Source: Streptomyces bicolor
Lineage (GTDB): Bacteria > Actinomycetota > Actinomycetes > Streptomycetales > Streptomycetaceae
Direction of reading: 5' to 3'
NCBI RefSeq assembly: GCF_000719285.1
Contig: NZ_JOFS01000020.1
Coordinates: 248,001 to 312,000, forward strand
DNA length: 64,000 nt
Shown: in pieces, positions 28,217 to 38,934 of the stretch
How positions within the stretch are numbered: position 1 is the first letter of the stretch
How the letters are laid out: every line of letters begins with the position of its first letter
Notes under the pieces: model-generated
Database searches by the model: none
Seen by the model: only the letters and a program-made list of their open reading frames with translations
Told to the model about the DNA's origin: nothing
Position numbers and translations under genes: made by a program

Positions 28217-29770
28217 ATGACAACAAACGCGACGAGCACCGCCACGCCCACGCCCCCACCCGCCCGCGCCGGCCGCCGTGAATGGACTGCCTTCGGCGTG
28301 CTGATGCTGCCGCTGCTGCTGGTCTCGATGGACGTCTCGGTGCTCTACTTCGCGATCCCGGCGATCAGCGCCGATCTGGAACCGAGCGGCACGCAGCAGC
28401 TGTGGATCTTCGACATCTACGGCTTCGTCCTGGCGGGCCTGCTGATGACGATGGGCTCGCTCGGCGACCGCATCGGCCACCGCCGCCTGCTGCTGATCGG
28501 CGCCGCCGCCTTCGGTACGGCCTCCCTGGTGGCGGCCTACGCCAACAGCGCCGAGACGCTGATCGCGGCCCGCGCGGTCCTCGGCATCGGCGGCGCGACC
28601 CTGATGCCGTCGACGATGGCGCTGCTCCGCACGATGTTCACCGACCCCACCCAGCGCGCGAAGGCCATCGGCATGTGGTCCGGCGTGATGACGGCCGGGA
28701 TCGCGCTCGGCTCGGTGATGAGCGGGTTGCTCGTCGAGCACTTCTGGTGGGGCTCGGTCTTCCTGGTCAACCTGCCCGCGATGGCCCTGCTGTTGATCCT
28801 CGGCCGGATGCTGCTGCCCGAGTCGAGGAACCCCGCGCCCGGCCGCTTCGACTGGCTGAGCGTGCCGCTGTCGATGGCGGCGGTGCTCCCGGTGATCTAC
28901 GGCCTGAAGGAGATCGCGGCGGAGGGCTGGAACGTGCGGTACGTGATGTCGGTGACGGTCGGCCTGCTCTTCGCCGCGCTGTTCGTCCACCGCCAGCGCA
29001 CGGCGGCGTCACCGCTGATCTCACCGGAGCTGTTCCGGGGCCGCGGTTTCAGCCCTGCCGTCGCCCTCAACCTCGTCGCCGCCTTCGGCATGATGGGCTC
29101 GGCGTACTTCACCACGCAGTACATCCAGTCCGTCCTGGGCAAGAGCCCCTTGGAGGCCGCGCTGTGGAGCCTGCTGCCGTCGGTGCCCATCGGGCTCGCG
29201 GCCCCGGTCACCGCTCAGCTCGTACAGCGGGGCGTCCCCCGGGCATACGTCGTCGCCGGGGGCTTCGTGGTCACCGCGTGCGGCTATGTGATGCTGACCC
29301 TGGCCGGCACGGACTCCCTCTGGCTGCTGCTGGCCGCATGCGCCGTCCTGGCCTGCGGGGTCGTCGCCGCCATGTCCCAGCTGGCCGATCTGGCCCTGAG
29401 CACCGCCCCGGTGGAGAAGGCGGGCGCTGCTTCCTCCCTGCTGGAGACCGGCACGGAGTTCGGCGGCGCGCTGAGCATGGCCTTCCTCGGTTCCATCGGC
29501 GCGGCGATCTACCGCCAGGAGATGCCGGCATCGGCACCGGACGCAGCCCGCGAGACGCTGGGGGGCGCCCTGGCGGTCGCGGACCAGGTCCCGGGACTCG
29601 CCGCGGCCGCCCGCGAGGCGTTCACCAGCGGGATGCAGGGGGCGGCGATCGCGGGGGCGGTGCTGTTGGTGGGGGCGGCGGTGCTGGCGGCGGTGACCCT
29701 GCGGCGGGTGCAGGTGGGGGAGCCCACATGCGAAACGCCGGACGGACAACTCAGCCCGTCCGGCGTTTGA
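28217..29770 (+). CDS. MFS drug exporter, DHA2 (EmrB/QacA) family, 14 TM
   Basis: The 517-residue protein has about 14 hydrophobic segments, MDVSVLYFAIPAIS in TM1 (motif D1) and GSLGDRIGHRRLLLIGA (motif A). It should expel hydrophobic or cationic compounds using the proton gradient. The TetR gene opposite is the likely local regulator. The ATG is apparently leaderless. The last residues SPSGV-stop are encoded by a dispersed repeat also found at the end of the NCS1 permease, and the final ~12 codons form a 13-bp-arm inverted repeat (29733-29768). Confidence 0.88.
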   Translation: MTTNATSTATPTPPPARAGRREWTAFGVLMLPLLLVSMDVSVLYFAIPAISADLEPSGTQQLWIFDIYGFVLAGLLMTMGSLGDRIGHRRLLLIGAAAFGTASLVAAYANSAETLIAARAVLGIGGATLMPSTMALLRTMFTDPTQRAKAIGMWSGVMTAGIALGSVMSGLLVEHFWWGSVFLVNLPAMALLLILGRMLLPESRNPAPGRFDWLSVPLSMAAVLPVIYGLKEIAAEGWNVRYVMSVTVGLLFAALFVHRQRTAASPLISPELFRGRGFSPAVALNLVAAFGMMGSAYFTTQYIQSVLGKSPLEAALWSLLPSVPIGLAAPVTAQLVQRGVPRAYVVAGGFVVTACGYVMLTLAGTDSLWLLLAACAVLACGVVAAMSQLADLALSTAPVEKAGAASSLLETGTEFGGALSMAFLGSIGAAIYRQEMPASAPDAARETLGGALAVADQVPGLAAAAREAFTSGMQGAAIAGAVLLVGAAVLAAVTLRRVQVGEPTCETPDGQLSPSGV

Positions 29771-29826
29771 GGACGAGGCCCCTTTCGGGGCCGAAGCGGG
29801 GGATCCGGGGGCGGCAGCCCCCGGAT
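29752..29826 (+). repeat. Terminator-like dispersed repeat, copy 2, overlapping the MFS stop codon
   Basis: It has the same core as copy 1 (CAGCCCGTCCGGCGTTTGA). Here the core also pairs with an upstream AAACGCCGGACGG (29733-29745 with 29756-29768). The core is followed by a perfect 10-bp hairpin ATCCGGGGGC-ggca-GCCCCCGGAT (29803-29826) between the convergent MFS and serA genes. Confidence 0.8.
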
Positions 29827-29835
29827 ACGGCAACC

Positions 29836-31425
29836 TCAGGCCAGGTTCACCGCACGAGCGGACGTCGCCCCGATCTCCGCGGCGACCTCGGTCAGCACTC
29901 CGGCGGGCACCGTGTCGTCCACCGTCAGCACGGCCAGCGCCTCACCGCCGGCGACGGCACGCGAGACCTGCATACCGGCGATGTTGATGCCCGCCTCGCC
30001 GAAGATACGACCCACCGTGCCGACGACACCCGGACGGTCCTCGTACTTCAGGACGACCATGTGGTCGGCCAGCGCGAGGTCCACGTCGTAGTCGCCGACC
30101 GCGACGATCTTCTGCAGGTGCTTGGGGCCGGCCAGCGTGCCGGAGACCGACACCTCCTCGCCGTTGCCGAGCGTGCCGCGAACGGTGACGACGTTGCGGT
30201 GGTCGGTGGCCTCCGAGCTGGTGGTCAGCCGCACCTCCACGCCGCGCTCCTGGGCGAACAGCGGGGCGTTGACGTACGACACCGTCTCGTCGACGACGTC
30301 CTCGAAGACACCCTTGAGGGCGCTGAGCTCCAGCACCTTCACATCGTGCTGGGTGATCTCGCCGTACACCTCGACGTCGAGGCGGACCGCGACCTCGCCG
30401 GCGAGCGCCGTGAAGATACGGCCCAGGCGCTCGGCGAGCGGCAGACCCGGCTTGACGTCCTCGGCGATGACACCGCCCTGGACGTTCACCGCGTCGGGCA
30501 CGAGCTCACCGGCGAGGGCGAGACGCACCGAACGGGCGACGGCGATACCGGCCTTCTCCTGGGCCTCGTCCGTCGAGGCACCGAGGTGCGGGGTGGCGAC
30601 GACCTGGTCGAACTCGAAAAGCGGGGAGTCCGTGCAGGGCTCCTTCGCGTACACGTCGAGACCGGCACCGGCGACCCGGCCCTCCTTGAGGGCGGAGTAC
30701 AGAGCCTCCTCGTCGACGATCCCGCCGCGCGCGGCGTTGACGATGCGCACGCTCGGCTTGACCTTGCGCAGCGCCTCGTCGCCGATGAGGCCGACGGTCT
30801 CGGGGGTCTTGGGCAGGTGGACGGTGATGAAGTCGGAGACCTCGAGCAGCTCGTCCAGCGACAGCACTTTGACACCCATCTGCGCGGCGCGCGCGGGCTG
30901 GATGTAGGGGTCGTAGGCGACGACCTTCATCCCGAACCCGGACATGCGCTGAGCGACCAGCGCACCGATCCGTCCGAGACCCACGACACCCAGGGTCTTC
31001 TCGGCGAGCTCCACACCCGTGTACTTGCTGCGCTTCCACTCGCCGTTCTTCAGCGCGGCGTTGGCCTGCGGGATGTGGCGGGCGGTGGCGACGAGGAGAC
31101 CGCAGGCCAGTTCGGCGGCGGTCACGATGTTCGAGGTGGGGGCGTTGACGACCATCACGCCGGCCTTGGTGGCGGCGGAGACGTCGACGTTGTCCAGGCC
31201 GACGCCGGCTCGCGCGACGACCTTGAGCTTGTTCGCGGCGGCGATGGCCTCGGCGTCGACCTTGGTGGCGGAGCGGATCAGGATCGCGTCCACGTCGGCG
31301 ATGGCCGGGAGCAGCTCGGCTCGGTCCGCTCCGTTGCAGTGCCGGATCTCGAAGTCGGGGCCGAGCGCGTCCACGGTCGCGGGCGACAGCTCTTCGGCGA
31401 TGAGTACGACGGGTTTCGAGCTCAC
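29836..31425 (-). CDS. serA: D-3-phosphoglycerate dehydrogenase
   Basis: The 529-residue NAD enzyme starts the phosphorylated serine pathway. It has the Rossmann motif VGLGRIGALVAQRM, RGGIVDE with the catalytic Arg, EPCTDSPLFEFDQVVATPHLGAST with Glu and His, an intervening ASB domain and a C-terminal ACT domain (VLKYEDRPGVVGTVGRIFGEAGINIAGMQVSR). Length equals the long mycobacterial type. The GTG at 31425 follows GAGGACTCAC. It lies downstream of ilvBNC on the same strand but beyond a strong terminator, so it is separately transcribed. Confidence 0.93.
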   Translation of the reverse strand: MSSKPVVLIAEELSPATVDALGPDFEIRHCNGADRAELLPAIADVDAILIRSATKVDAEAIAAANKLKVVARAGVGLDNVDVSAATKAGVMVVNAPTSNIVTAAELACGLLVATARHIPQANAALKNGEWKRSKYTGVELAEKTLGVVGLGRIGALVAQRMSGFGMKVVAYDPYIQPARAAQMGVKVLSLDELLEVSDFITVHLPKTPETVGLIGDEALRKVKPSVRIVNAARGGIVDEEALYSALKEGRVAGAGLDVYAKEPCTDSPLFEFDQVVATPHLGASTDEAQEKAGIAVARSVRLALAGELVPDAVNVQGGVIAEDVKPGLPLAERLGRIFTALAGEVAVRLDVEVYGEITQHDVKVLELSALKGVFEDVVDETVSYVNAPLFAQERGVEVRLTTSSEATDHRNVVTVRGTLGNGEEVSVSGTLAGPKHLQKIVAVGDYDVDLALADHMVVLKYEDRPGVVGTVGRIFGEAGINIAGMQVSRAVAGGEALAVLTVDDTVPAGVLTEVAAEIGATSARAVNLA

Positions 31426-31616
31426 GTGAGTCCTCACAAGTCCAATGCGGACGGCCGTCCCGACGGCCGCAAGCGAGGGAGGGTGGTGGCCGCGTGGAAG
31501 ACGCACGACGCTGTGGGCCTGACGCGTATGTTGTGCGCCAGTGTAGTGGCGCGGCAGAGGCCGTCCTGCGCCTCCGCGGAAGGATCACCCGTCCGTGATG
31601 CGACGGGTTGGACAAA

Positions 31617-31643
31617 GGGGCCGGAGCGGCATGCTCCGGCCCC
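31617..31643 (-). terminator. Intrinsic terminator of ilvBNC
   Basis: GGGGCCGGAG and CTCCGGCCCC form a perfect 10-bp stem with a 7-base loop 13 bases after the ilvC stop, followed on the minus strand by TTTGT. Confidence 0.8.
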
Positions 31644-31655
31644 GTCCGCTGAGGC

Positions 31656-32759
<1,104 letters not shown>

Positions 32760-32783
32760 TCACCCGACCGTCCGAACGCGTCC

Positions 32784-33308
32784 CTATGCCGAGCGGTCGA
32801 GCGCCCGCAGCGACCGGTCCGTGATCGAACGCGCGCCGCGTCCGATCGCGATCGTGCCGGACTGGACGAGCTCCTTGATGCCGAACGGCTCCAGCATCTT
32901 CAGCATGGCCTCCAGCTTGTCGCTGGAGCCGGTGGCCTCGATGGTGACGGCCTCCGGCGAGACGTCGACCGTCTTGGCGCGGAACAGCTGGACGATCTCG
33001 ATGATCTGGGAGCGGGTCTCGTTGTCGGCGCGCACCTTCACCAGAACGAGTTCGCGCTGAACGGCCGAACCGGGCTCCAGCTCGACGATCTTCAGCACGT
33101 TGACCAGCTTGTTGAGCTGCTTGGTCACCTGCTCCAGCGGCAGGTCCTCGACGTTCACCACGATGGTGATGCGGGAGATGTCGGGGTGCTCGGTGACACC
33201 GACCGCGAGCGAGTCGATGTTGAAGCCGCGGCGGGAGAAGAGGGCGGCGATCCGGGCGAGGATGCCCGGCGTGTTCTCCACCAGGACGGAGAGCGTGTGC
33301 TTGGACAT
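32784..33308 (-). CDS. ilvN: Acetolactate synthase regulatory small subunit
   Basis: The 174-residue protein has an N-terminal ACT domain (MSKHTLSVLVENTPGILARIAALFSRRGFNIDSLAVG) that binds valine for feedback inhibition, and the long-form C-terminal ALS_ss domain. It starts 22 bases after the ilvB stop. Length matches the regulatory subunits of actinobacterial acetohydroxyacid synthases. Confidence 0.94.
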   Translation of the reverse strand: MSKHTLSVLVENTPGILARIAALFSRRGFNIDSLAVGVTEHPDISRITIVVNVEDLPLEQVTKQLNKLVNVLKIVELEPGSAVQRELVLVKVRADNETRSQIIEIVQLFRAKTVDVSPEAVTIEATGSSDKLEAMLKMLEPFGIKELVQSGTIAIGRGARSITDRSLRALDRSA

Positions 33309-33330
33309 GGTCTTTTTACGTCTCTCTCGC

Positions 33331-35181
33331 TCAGTCGTCTTCGTTGTCGCCGAAGTCGGGGCGGACGTCCCGGGCGGCCATGATCTCGTCGTTGGAGGTG
33401 CCGGCGGCGACCATCGGCCACACCATCGCGTCCTCGTGGACGATGAAGTCGACGACGACGGGGCGGTCGTTGATGGAGTTCGCCTCTTCGATGACCTTGT
33501 CGAGGTCGGCCGGGTTCTCACAGCGGATCGCGTAGCAGCCCATGGCCTCCGACAGCTTCACGAAGTCGGGGACGCGGGTGCCGGCGCTCGGCTGCTTGCC
33601 GTCCGCCTCCGGGCCGGAGTGCAGCACGGTGTTGGAGTAGCGCTGGTTGTAGAACAGGGTCTGCCACTGGCGGACCATCCCGAGGGCGCCGTTGTTGATG
33701 ATGGCGACCTTGATCGGGATGTTGTTCAGGGCGCAGGTGGTGAGTTCCTGGTTGGTCATCTGGAAGCAGCCGTCGCCGTCGATCGCCCAGACGGTCTGGG
33801 CGGGGGCTCCGGCCTTGGCGCCCATCGCGGCCGGCACCGCGTAGCCCATCGTCCCGGCGCCGCCGGAGTTCAGCCAGGTGGCGGGCTTGTCGTACTGGAT
33901 GAAGTGCGCGGCCCACATCTGGTGCTGGCCGACGCCCGCCGCGAAGATCGTGCCCTCGGGGGCGAGTTGGCCGATGCGCTCGATGACCTGCTGCGGGGAC
34001 AGCGAGCCGTCCTCGGGCTGGTCGTAGCCGAGCGGGTAGGTCTCACGCCAGCGGGAGAGGTCCTTCCACCAGGCGCTGTAGTCGCCCTGGTGGCCCTCGG
34101 CGTGCTCCTTCTGGACGGCCTGGACCAGGTCGGCGATGACCTCCCGGGCGTCCCCGACGATCGGCACGTCGGCGGCCCGGTTCTTGCCGATCTCGGCCGG
34201 GTCGATGTCGGCGTGGACGATCTTGGCGTACGGCGCGAAGCTGTCCAGCTTGCCGGTGACGCGGTCGTCGAAGCGGGCGCCGAGGGCGACGATCAGGTCG
34301 GCCTTCTGCAGCGCGGTGACGGCGGTGACCGCACCGTGCATGCCCGGCATCCCCACGTGCAGCGGGTGGCTGTCGGGGAATGCGCCGAGCGCCATCAGGG
34401 TGGTGGTGACGGGCGCTCCGGTCAGTTCCGCGAGGACCTTCAGCTCGGCGGTGGCGCCGGCCTTGATGACACCGCCGCCGACGTAGAGGACGGGCCGCTT
34501 GGCGTTGGTGATCAGCTTGGCGGCCTCGCGGATCTGCTTGGCGTGCGGCTTGGTGACGGGCCGGTAGCCGGGCAGGTCCATGGTGGGCGGCCAGGAGAAG
34601 GTGGTCTTCGCCTGGAGGGCGTCCTTGGCGATGTCGACCAGGACCGGGCCGGGGCGGCCGGTGGAGGCGATGTGGAACGCCTGCGCGATGATCCGCGGGA
34701 TGTCCTCGGCCTTGGTGACGAGGAAGTTGTGCTTGGTGATCGGCATGGTGATGCCGACGATGTCCGCCTCCTGGAAGGCGTCCGTACCGATCGCCTTCGA
34801 GGCCACCTGCCCGGTGATCGCCACGAGCGGCACCGAGTCCATGTGGGCGTCGGCGATCGGCGTGACCAGGTTGGTGGCGCCGGGGCCGGAGGTCGCCATG
34901 CAGACGCCGACCCGGCCGGTGGCCTGCGCGTAGCCGGTGGCGGCGTGGCCGGCGCCCTGCTCGTGGCGGACCAGGACGTGGCGGACCTTGGTGGAGTCCA
35001 TCAGCGGGTCGTACGCCGGCAGGATCGCACCACCCGGAATGCCGAATACCGTGTCGGCGCCGACCTCCTCGAGCGAACGGATGAGGGACTGCGCACCCGT
35101 GACGTGCTCGGGGGCGGACTGCTGTCCTCCGGATCGGGGCCGCGGCTGCGGATTATGGGCCCCGGTGGCCTGCTCGGTCAT
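33331..35181 (-). CDS. ilvB: Acetolactate synthase large (catalytic) subunit
   Basis: The 616-residue thiamine diphosphate enzyme makes acetolactate from pyruvate (valine, leucine) or acetohydroxybutyrate (isoleucine). The catalytic glutamate is in [14 protein letters not shown], and the ThDP motif is [31 protein letters not shown]-terminal negatively charged tail ends DNEDD. Two ATGs two codons apart are possible; 35181 is preferred for AAGAGA upstream. It is the first gene of ilvBNC and is preceded by a leader peptide and terminator. Confidence 0.95.
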   Translation of the reverse strand: MTEQATGAHNPQPRPRSGGQQSAPEHVTGAQSLIRSLEEVGADTVFGIPGGAILPAYDPLMDSTKVRHVLVRHEQGAGHAATGYAQATGRVGVCMATSGPGATNLVTPIADAHMDSVPLVAITGQVASKAIGTDAFQEADIVGITMPITKHNFLVTKAEDIPRIIAQAFHIASTGRPGPVLVDIAKDALQAKTTFSWPPTMDLPGYRPVTKPHAKQIREAAKLITNAKRPVLYVGGGVIKAGATAELKVLAELTGAPVTTTLMALGAFPDSHPLHVGMPGMHGAVTAVTALQKADLIVALGARFDDRVTGKLDSFAPYAKIVHADIDPAEIGKNRAADVPIVGDAREVIADLVQAVQKEHAEGHQGDYSAWWKDLSRWRETYPLGYDQPEDGSLSPQQVIERIGQLAPEGTIFAAGVGQHQMWAAHFIQYDKPATWLNSGGAGTMGYAVPAAMGAKAGAPAQTVWAIDGDGCFQMTNQELTTCALNNIPIKVAIINNGALGMVRQWQTLFYNQRYSNTVLHSGPEADGKQPSAGTRVPDFVKLSEAMGCYAIRCENPADLDKVIEEANSINDRPVVVDFIVHEDAMVWPMVAAGTSNDEIMAARDVRPDFGDNEDD

Positions 35182-35261
35182 CGGCATTCTCTTCTCGATG
35201 CTGAGGGTTTTTGCGAGGTTTGAGCGGAGTTTCGATGCTGCACGACTGGTGCCTGTGCAAC

Positions 35262-35295
35262 AAAAAACCCCTCGTGCCGTAAGGCAAGCGAGGGG
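35262..35295 (-). terminator. Attenuator terminator of ilvBNC
   Basis: On the minus strand CCCCTCG and CGAGGGG close a 14-base inner loop with further pairing (TTGCC/GGCA) and are followed by TTTTTT. It lies between the leader peptide and ilvB, as expected for attenuation. Confidence 0.85.
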
Positions 35296-35349
35296 AGCGC
35301 GTCGGGTGTGGAGGCTGGGAGTTCCGGGTCTGTCCGGACGTCACCAGCT

Positions 35350-35391
35350 TCAGCCGACGCGCTTTCCAAGTACGAGGATTCGGGTGCGCAT
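35350..35391 (-). CDS. ilvB leader peptide MRTRILVLGKRVG
   Basis: The 13-residue ORF has four consecutive branched-chain codons (ATC CTC GTA CTT) and is preceded by GGGGAGGG at good spacing. Fifty-five bases after its stop lies the terminator stem at 35262-35295. This is the actinobacterial ilvB attenuation leader described by comparative genomics: starvation for Ile, Leu or Val stalls the ribosome and favours read-through. A CATAAT hexamer at 35449-35454 inside the end of the upstream gene is a weak -10 candidate. Confidence 0.9.
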   Translation of the reverse strand: MRTRILVLGKRVG

Positions 35392-35424
35392 GGCACTGAC
35401 CCTCCCCCCGCCGCCCACTCACTG

Positions 35425-38400
35425 TCAAGTGGGTGGGACGGGAGTCTCATTATGTGAGCGAAGGGCACTTCCGCCTCCGAGAACAGCGGCCACCCCACTG
35501 GTGTACACCCCCGAACCCCCTTCCATGGCTCGTTCACCTCCGGGGCGCCACAGCCCCTGCGGCTCTCTCGCGCCTCCCGCGAACGCGGGCTCCACCGGTC
35601 CGTGCGGGACCGGATAGTGGCCGGAACTGAGCGCCCGGCGCAGCCGGTACTCGTCCAGCGGCCCGGAGAACGCCATGCCCTGCCCGTGCGTGCATCCCAT
35701 CGCGCGCAACGCGACCACCTGCTCCGGCAGATCCACGCCGTCGGCCACGGACTGCAGGCCGAGGTCGCCGGCGATCCGCAGCAGCCCACTGGTGATCTTG
35801 TGCAGCCGCGCGGACTCGACGACCCCCTCGACCAGACCGCGGTCGAGCTTGAGGATGTCGACGGGGAGCCGGCGCAGGGCCGTGATCGCGCCGTATCCGC
35901 TGCCGAAGCCGTCCAGGGCGACCCGGACGCCGAGTCTGCGCAGGCCGCTCAGGCGGCGTTCCAGTTCGTCCAGCGGGATACGGGGATCGAGGTCGGACAT
36001 CTCGATGATCAGCGACCCGGACGGCAGCCCGTGCCGGGTCAGCAGCGCCTCGATCGAGCCGAGCGGCATCGACCGGTCCAGCAGCCGGCGTGCGCCCATC
36101 CGGACGGCGACGGGTACGGCGAGCCCGGTCGCGGTGCGTTCCGCGGCCTGCTCGACGGCCTCCTGAAGCATCCAGCGGCCCAGTTCGGCGGTCTTGTCGC
36201 TGTCCTCGGCCACCCGCAGGAACTCGGCGGGCGTGAACAGCACCCCTTGCGAGGACCGCCAGCGCGCCTGGGCGGCGACCGAGGTGATCCGGCCGTCCGC
36301 GAGGCACACCACCGGCTGGTGCAGGAGGGCGAACTCGCCGTCGTGCAGCGCGGCACGCAGGCGCGTGGCCAGTTCCGCCTTGCGTACGACGTCCTGCTGC
36401 ATCTGCGGCTTGTACAGCTCGACGCGGCCCTTGCCGCCCGCCTTGGCGCGGTACATGGCCAGGTCGGCGTTGCGCAGCAGCTCGCCCGCGCCGAGGCCCG
36501 GCTCGGCGAAGGCCACGCCGATGGAGGCGTTGACCCGGACATCGTTGCCGTCGATGAGATACGGCTGCGACAGCGTCACCCTGAGGCGGTCGGCGAGCTC
36601 CAGGATGTGGCGTTCACGGGCGGCGCGGTCCCGGGTGTTGTCCCCGACGATCAGGGCCGCGAACTCGTCGCCGCCCAGCCGGGACGCGGTGTCCCCGTGC
36701 CGGACCGCCTCCTGGAGTCTGCGGGCGGCCTGGACGAGCAGTTCGTCCCCGGCCTGGTGTCCGATCGTGTCGTTGACGCCCTTGAAGCCGTCGAGGTCGA
36801 TGAAGAGGACGGCCGTGTTGCGCAGGGCGAGGCCCCGGTCGGTGGCGCGGCGGCCGGACAGTGCCTGCTGGACGCGCTTGGTGAACAGCGCGCGGTTGGG
36901 CAGGTCGGTGAGCGGGTCGTGCTCGGCGTTGTGCTGGAGCTGCGCCTGCAGGCGCACTCTTTCGGTCACGTCCCGGCTGTTGAAGATGAGGCCGCCGTGG
37001 TGCCGGTTGACGGTCGACTCGACGTTGAGCCAGCCGCCCTCCCCGGACCGGAAGCGGCATTCGATGCGCGTAGTGGGTTCCTCAAGTGGGCTGGCGGCGA
37101 GGAAGCGGCGCACCTCGTGCACCACGCAGCCCAGGTCCTCCGGGTGGATGAGATTGGCCAGTTCGGTACCCACCAGCTCCTCGGCGGTACGGCCGTAGAC
37201 CCCGGCGGCGGCCGGGGACACGTACCGGAGGATGCCGTTGGTCGCGGCGATCATGATGACGTCGCTGGAGCCCTGCACCAGGGAGCGGAAGTGGTTCTCC
37301 TTCTGCGCCAGTTCCTGGGTGAGGGTGATGTTGTCGAGCAGCATGATGCCCTGGCGCACCACGAGGGCGAGCACGACGGTGCCGCCGGTGATGAGCACGA
37401 CGCGGTCGACGCTGCGGCCGTTGAGGACGTTGTAGAGGATCCCCAGTGTGCAGACGGCGGCGGCGAGGTACGGCGTGAGCGCGGCCAGGGAGCCGGCGAT
37501 CGGCCGGGTGACCGGGTACCGGGTGTGATCACCTCCCTGTACGGGCGTGTGGTGGTGGCTCACGGTGCGCTGTCCGGGTACGTGCTCGTGCACCACGCGC
37601 GTGTGCCCCGTGTGGTGCCGGTCGGTCTCCTCGTGCCCGCGCCGGGGCGCGGCCCAGGGGGCGTACGCCAGGAGCAGCGAGCCGGCGAACCAGCCGGCGT
37701 CGAGCAGTTGGCCGGAGCGGTAGCTGTTGTGCAGCAGCGGTGAGGTGAACAGGGCGTCGCACATCACGGTCAGGGCGAGCGCGCCGATCGCCGTGTTGAT
37801 TGCGGTGCGGTTCGCCGACGAGCGGCGGAAGTGCAGCGCGAGCACCATGCTGACCAGGGCGATGTCGAGCAGCGGATAGGCGAGCGAGAGCGCGGTGTGC
37901 GCCACGCTCGCGTTCGAGTCGATCTTGGCCGCCTGGGCCAGGGCGAGGCTCCATGCCAGCGTCAGCAGGGAGCCGCCGATCAGCCAGGCGTCCAGCCCGA
38001 GGCAGATCCAGCCGGCCTTGGTCACCGGTCGCTTGGCGAGCACCAGGAGCCCCACGATGGCGGGCGGCGCGAAGCACAGGAAGAACCCGTCGGCGTAGGA
38101 GGGGCTGGGCACGGGCAGTCCCAGGACGACCTCGTACCACCCCCAGACCAGGTTGCCGAGGGCAGCCATCGCCGAGGAGAGGGCGAACAGCAGCCAGGCG
38201 GGCCGAAAGCGGATACGGCTGTTACGGGCGTAGCGGAAGCAGGACACGGCGGCGGCGCCGGCCGCGGCGGCCAGCCCGAAGTCGCCCATGATCAGTGCCA
38301 GTTGGTCCGAACCCCAGCCGATCGCGGAACCGACGGCGTATCCCGCGCACACCAGGGCCAGAACGAGTTGCGGCAGCAGCCCCGAGCCGCGACCGCAGGA

Positions 38401-38487
38401 CGACAGACGGGGCAGCATCGCGGACGGCGAGGGCCGTGCGCGCAGCGCCGAGTCGAGGGTGGTCGTGGGGGGCGGCGGGCTCACCAT
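35425..38487 (-). CDS. cdgE: Membrane PAS-GGDEF-EAL protein with degenerate EAL (probable diguanylate cyclase, CdgE-like)
   Basis: The 1020-residue protein has ten hydrophobic segments (about 38-385) with a His-rich loop after the eighth, a PAS domain (about 395-510), a GGDEF domain with intact GGDEF at 605-609, and an EAL domain. In the EAL domain, the EAL motif reads AAQ (738-740), EITE is EMSD, and LDDFGTGY is LDGFGSGY. So cyclase activity is plausible and phosphodiesterase activity is not. c-di-GMP binds BldD and controls Streptomyces development. The ATG at 38487 follows GGGAGGGC. Gene position recalls cdgE of S. coelicolor (from memory). ilvB lies downstream on the same strand. Confidence 0.85.
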   Translation of the reverse strand: MVSPPPPTTTLDSALRARPSPSAMLPRLSSCGRGSGLLPQLVLALVCAGYAVGSAIGWGSDQLALIMGDFGLAAAAGAAAVSCFRYARNSRIRFRPAWLLFALSSAMAALGNLVWGWYEVVLGLPVPSPSYADGFFLCFAPPAIVGLLVLAKRPVTKAGWICLGLDAWLIGGSLLTLAWSLALAQAAKIDSNASVAHTALSLAYPLLDIALVSMVLALHFRRSSANRTAINTAIGALALTVMCDALFTSPLLHNSYRSGQLLDAGWFAGSLLLAYAPWAAPRRGHEETDRHHTGHTRVVHEHVPGQRTVSHHHTPVQGGDHTRYPVTRPIAGSLAALTPYLAAAVCTLGILYNVLNGRSVDRVVLITGGTVVLALVVRQGIMLLDNITLTQELAQKENHFRSLVQGSSDVIMIAATNGILRYVSPAAAGVYGRTAEELVGTELANLIHPEDLGCVVHEVRRFLAASPLEEPTTRIECRFRSGEGGWLNVESTVNRHHGGLIFNSRDVTERVRLQAQLQHNAEHDPLTDLPNRALFTKRVQQALSGRRATDRGLALRNTAVLFIDLDGFKGVNDTIGHQAGDELLVQAARRLQEAVRHGDTASRLGGDEFAALIVGDNTRDRAARERHILELADRLRVTLSQPYLIDGNDVRVNASIGVAFAEPGLGAGELLRNADLAMYRAKAGGKGRVELYKPQMQQDVVRKAELATRLRAALHDGEFALLHQPVVCLADGRITSVAAQARWRSSQGVLFTPAEFLRVAEDSDKTAELGRWMLQEAVEQAAERTATGLAVPVAVRMGARRLLDRSMPLGSIEALLTRHGLPSGSLIIEMSDLDPRIPLDELERRLSGLRRLGVRVALDGFGSGYGAITALRRLPVDILKLDRGLVEGVVESARLHKITSGLLRIAGDLGLQSVADGVDLPEQVVALRAMGCTHGQGMAFSGPLDEYRLRRALSSGHYPVPHGPVEPAFAGGAREPQGLWRPGGERAMEGGSGVYTSGVAAVLGGGSALRSHNETPVPPT

Positions 38488-38934
38488 GCCCTCCCGGTCC
38501 GCGCCGCTCCCGGGTCCCGAGCGTCCCGGGGCGCCGGCTGCTCATGCCGCCTGCGGCCGCTGTGCCTGCGCTGGTGATGGCTGTGACGGCAGCCGTGGCT
38601 GCCGTGGTGGCCGCGTCTGCGCGCGACCGTACGCCAGGGTCGCCGCCGGCGGCCCCGCCGCGTCGGTTCGCTCGTCCATTGGCCGTGCATCGCCCGTCGC
38701 CCCCCTCACAAATCTGAAATGTCCATCCCCGGCGCCGACGGTGGCGGCGCAACCCCTGTCCGGACGATACACCAGTCTCGTCACTCAGGGACATAGTGCC
38801 TCTACGCTCCGTGACGACCTGGGCATATGCGAGTACGGACCGCTTCCACAGGGTTGCGGAGGGTACTCGAACCGGATGTAGAGGCCGTTACGCGCGGCGT
38901 GCGCGGCACCCGCGCGATGCTCGGCCCGTGAGCG
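38488..38934. other. Long intergenic region upstream of the cdgE-like gene
   Basis: These 447 bp lie between the end of the hydroxyacid dehydrogenase and the start of the GGDEF protein. The left third is low-complexity (GCC/CAT-rich), with short ORFs that I do not believe. At 38802-38814, CTAC-N5-GTGA matches seven of eight defined bases of the BldD half-site pair TNAC-N5-GTNA. I see no RNA gene. The length suggests a long 5' leader or complex promoter. Confidence 0.35.

Noticed and set aside
38481..38690. A 69-codon His/Arg-rich ORF overlapping the cdgE-like start
   Set aside because: Composition is low-complexity from a repeated GC-rich tract, with no good ribosome binding site; the opposite strand is equally open.
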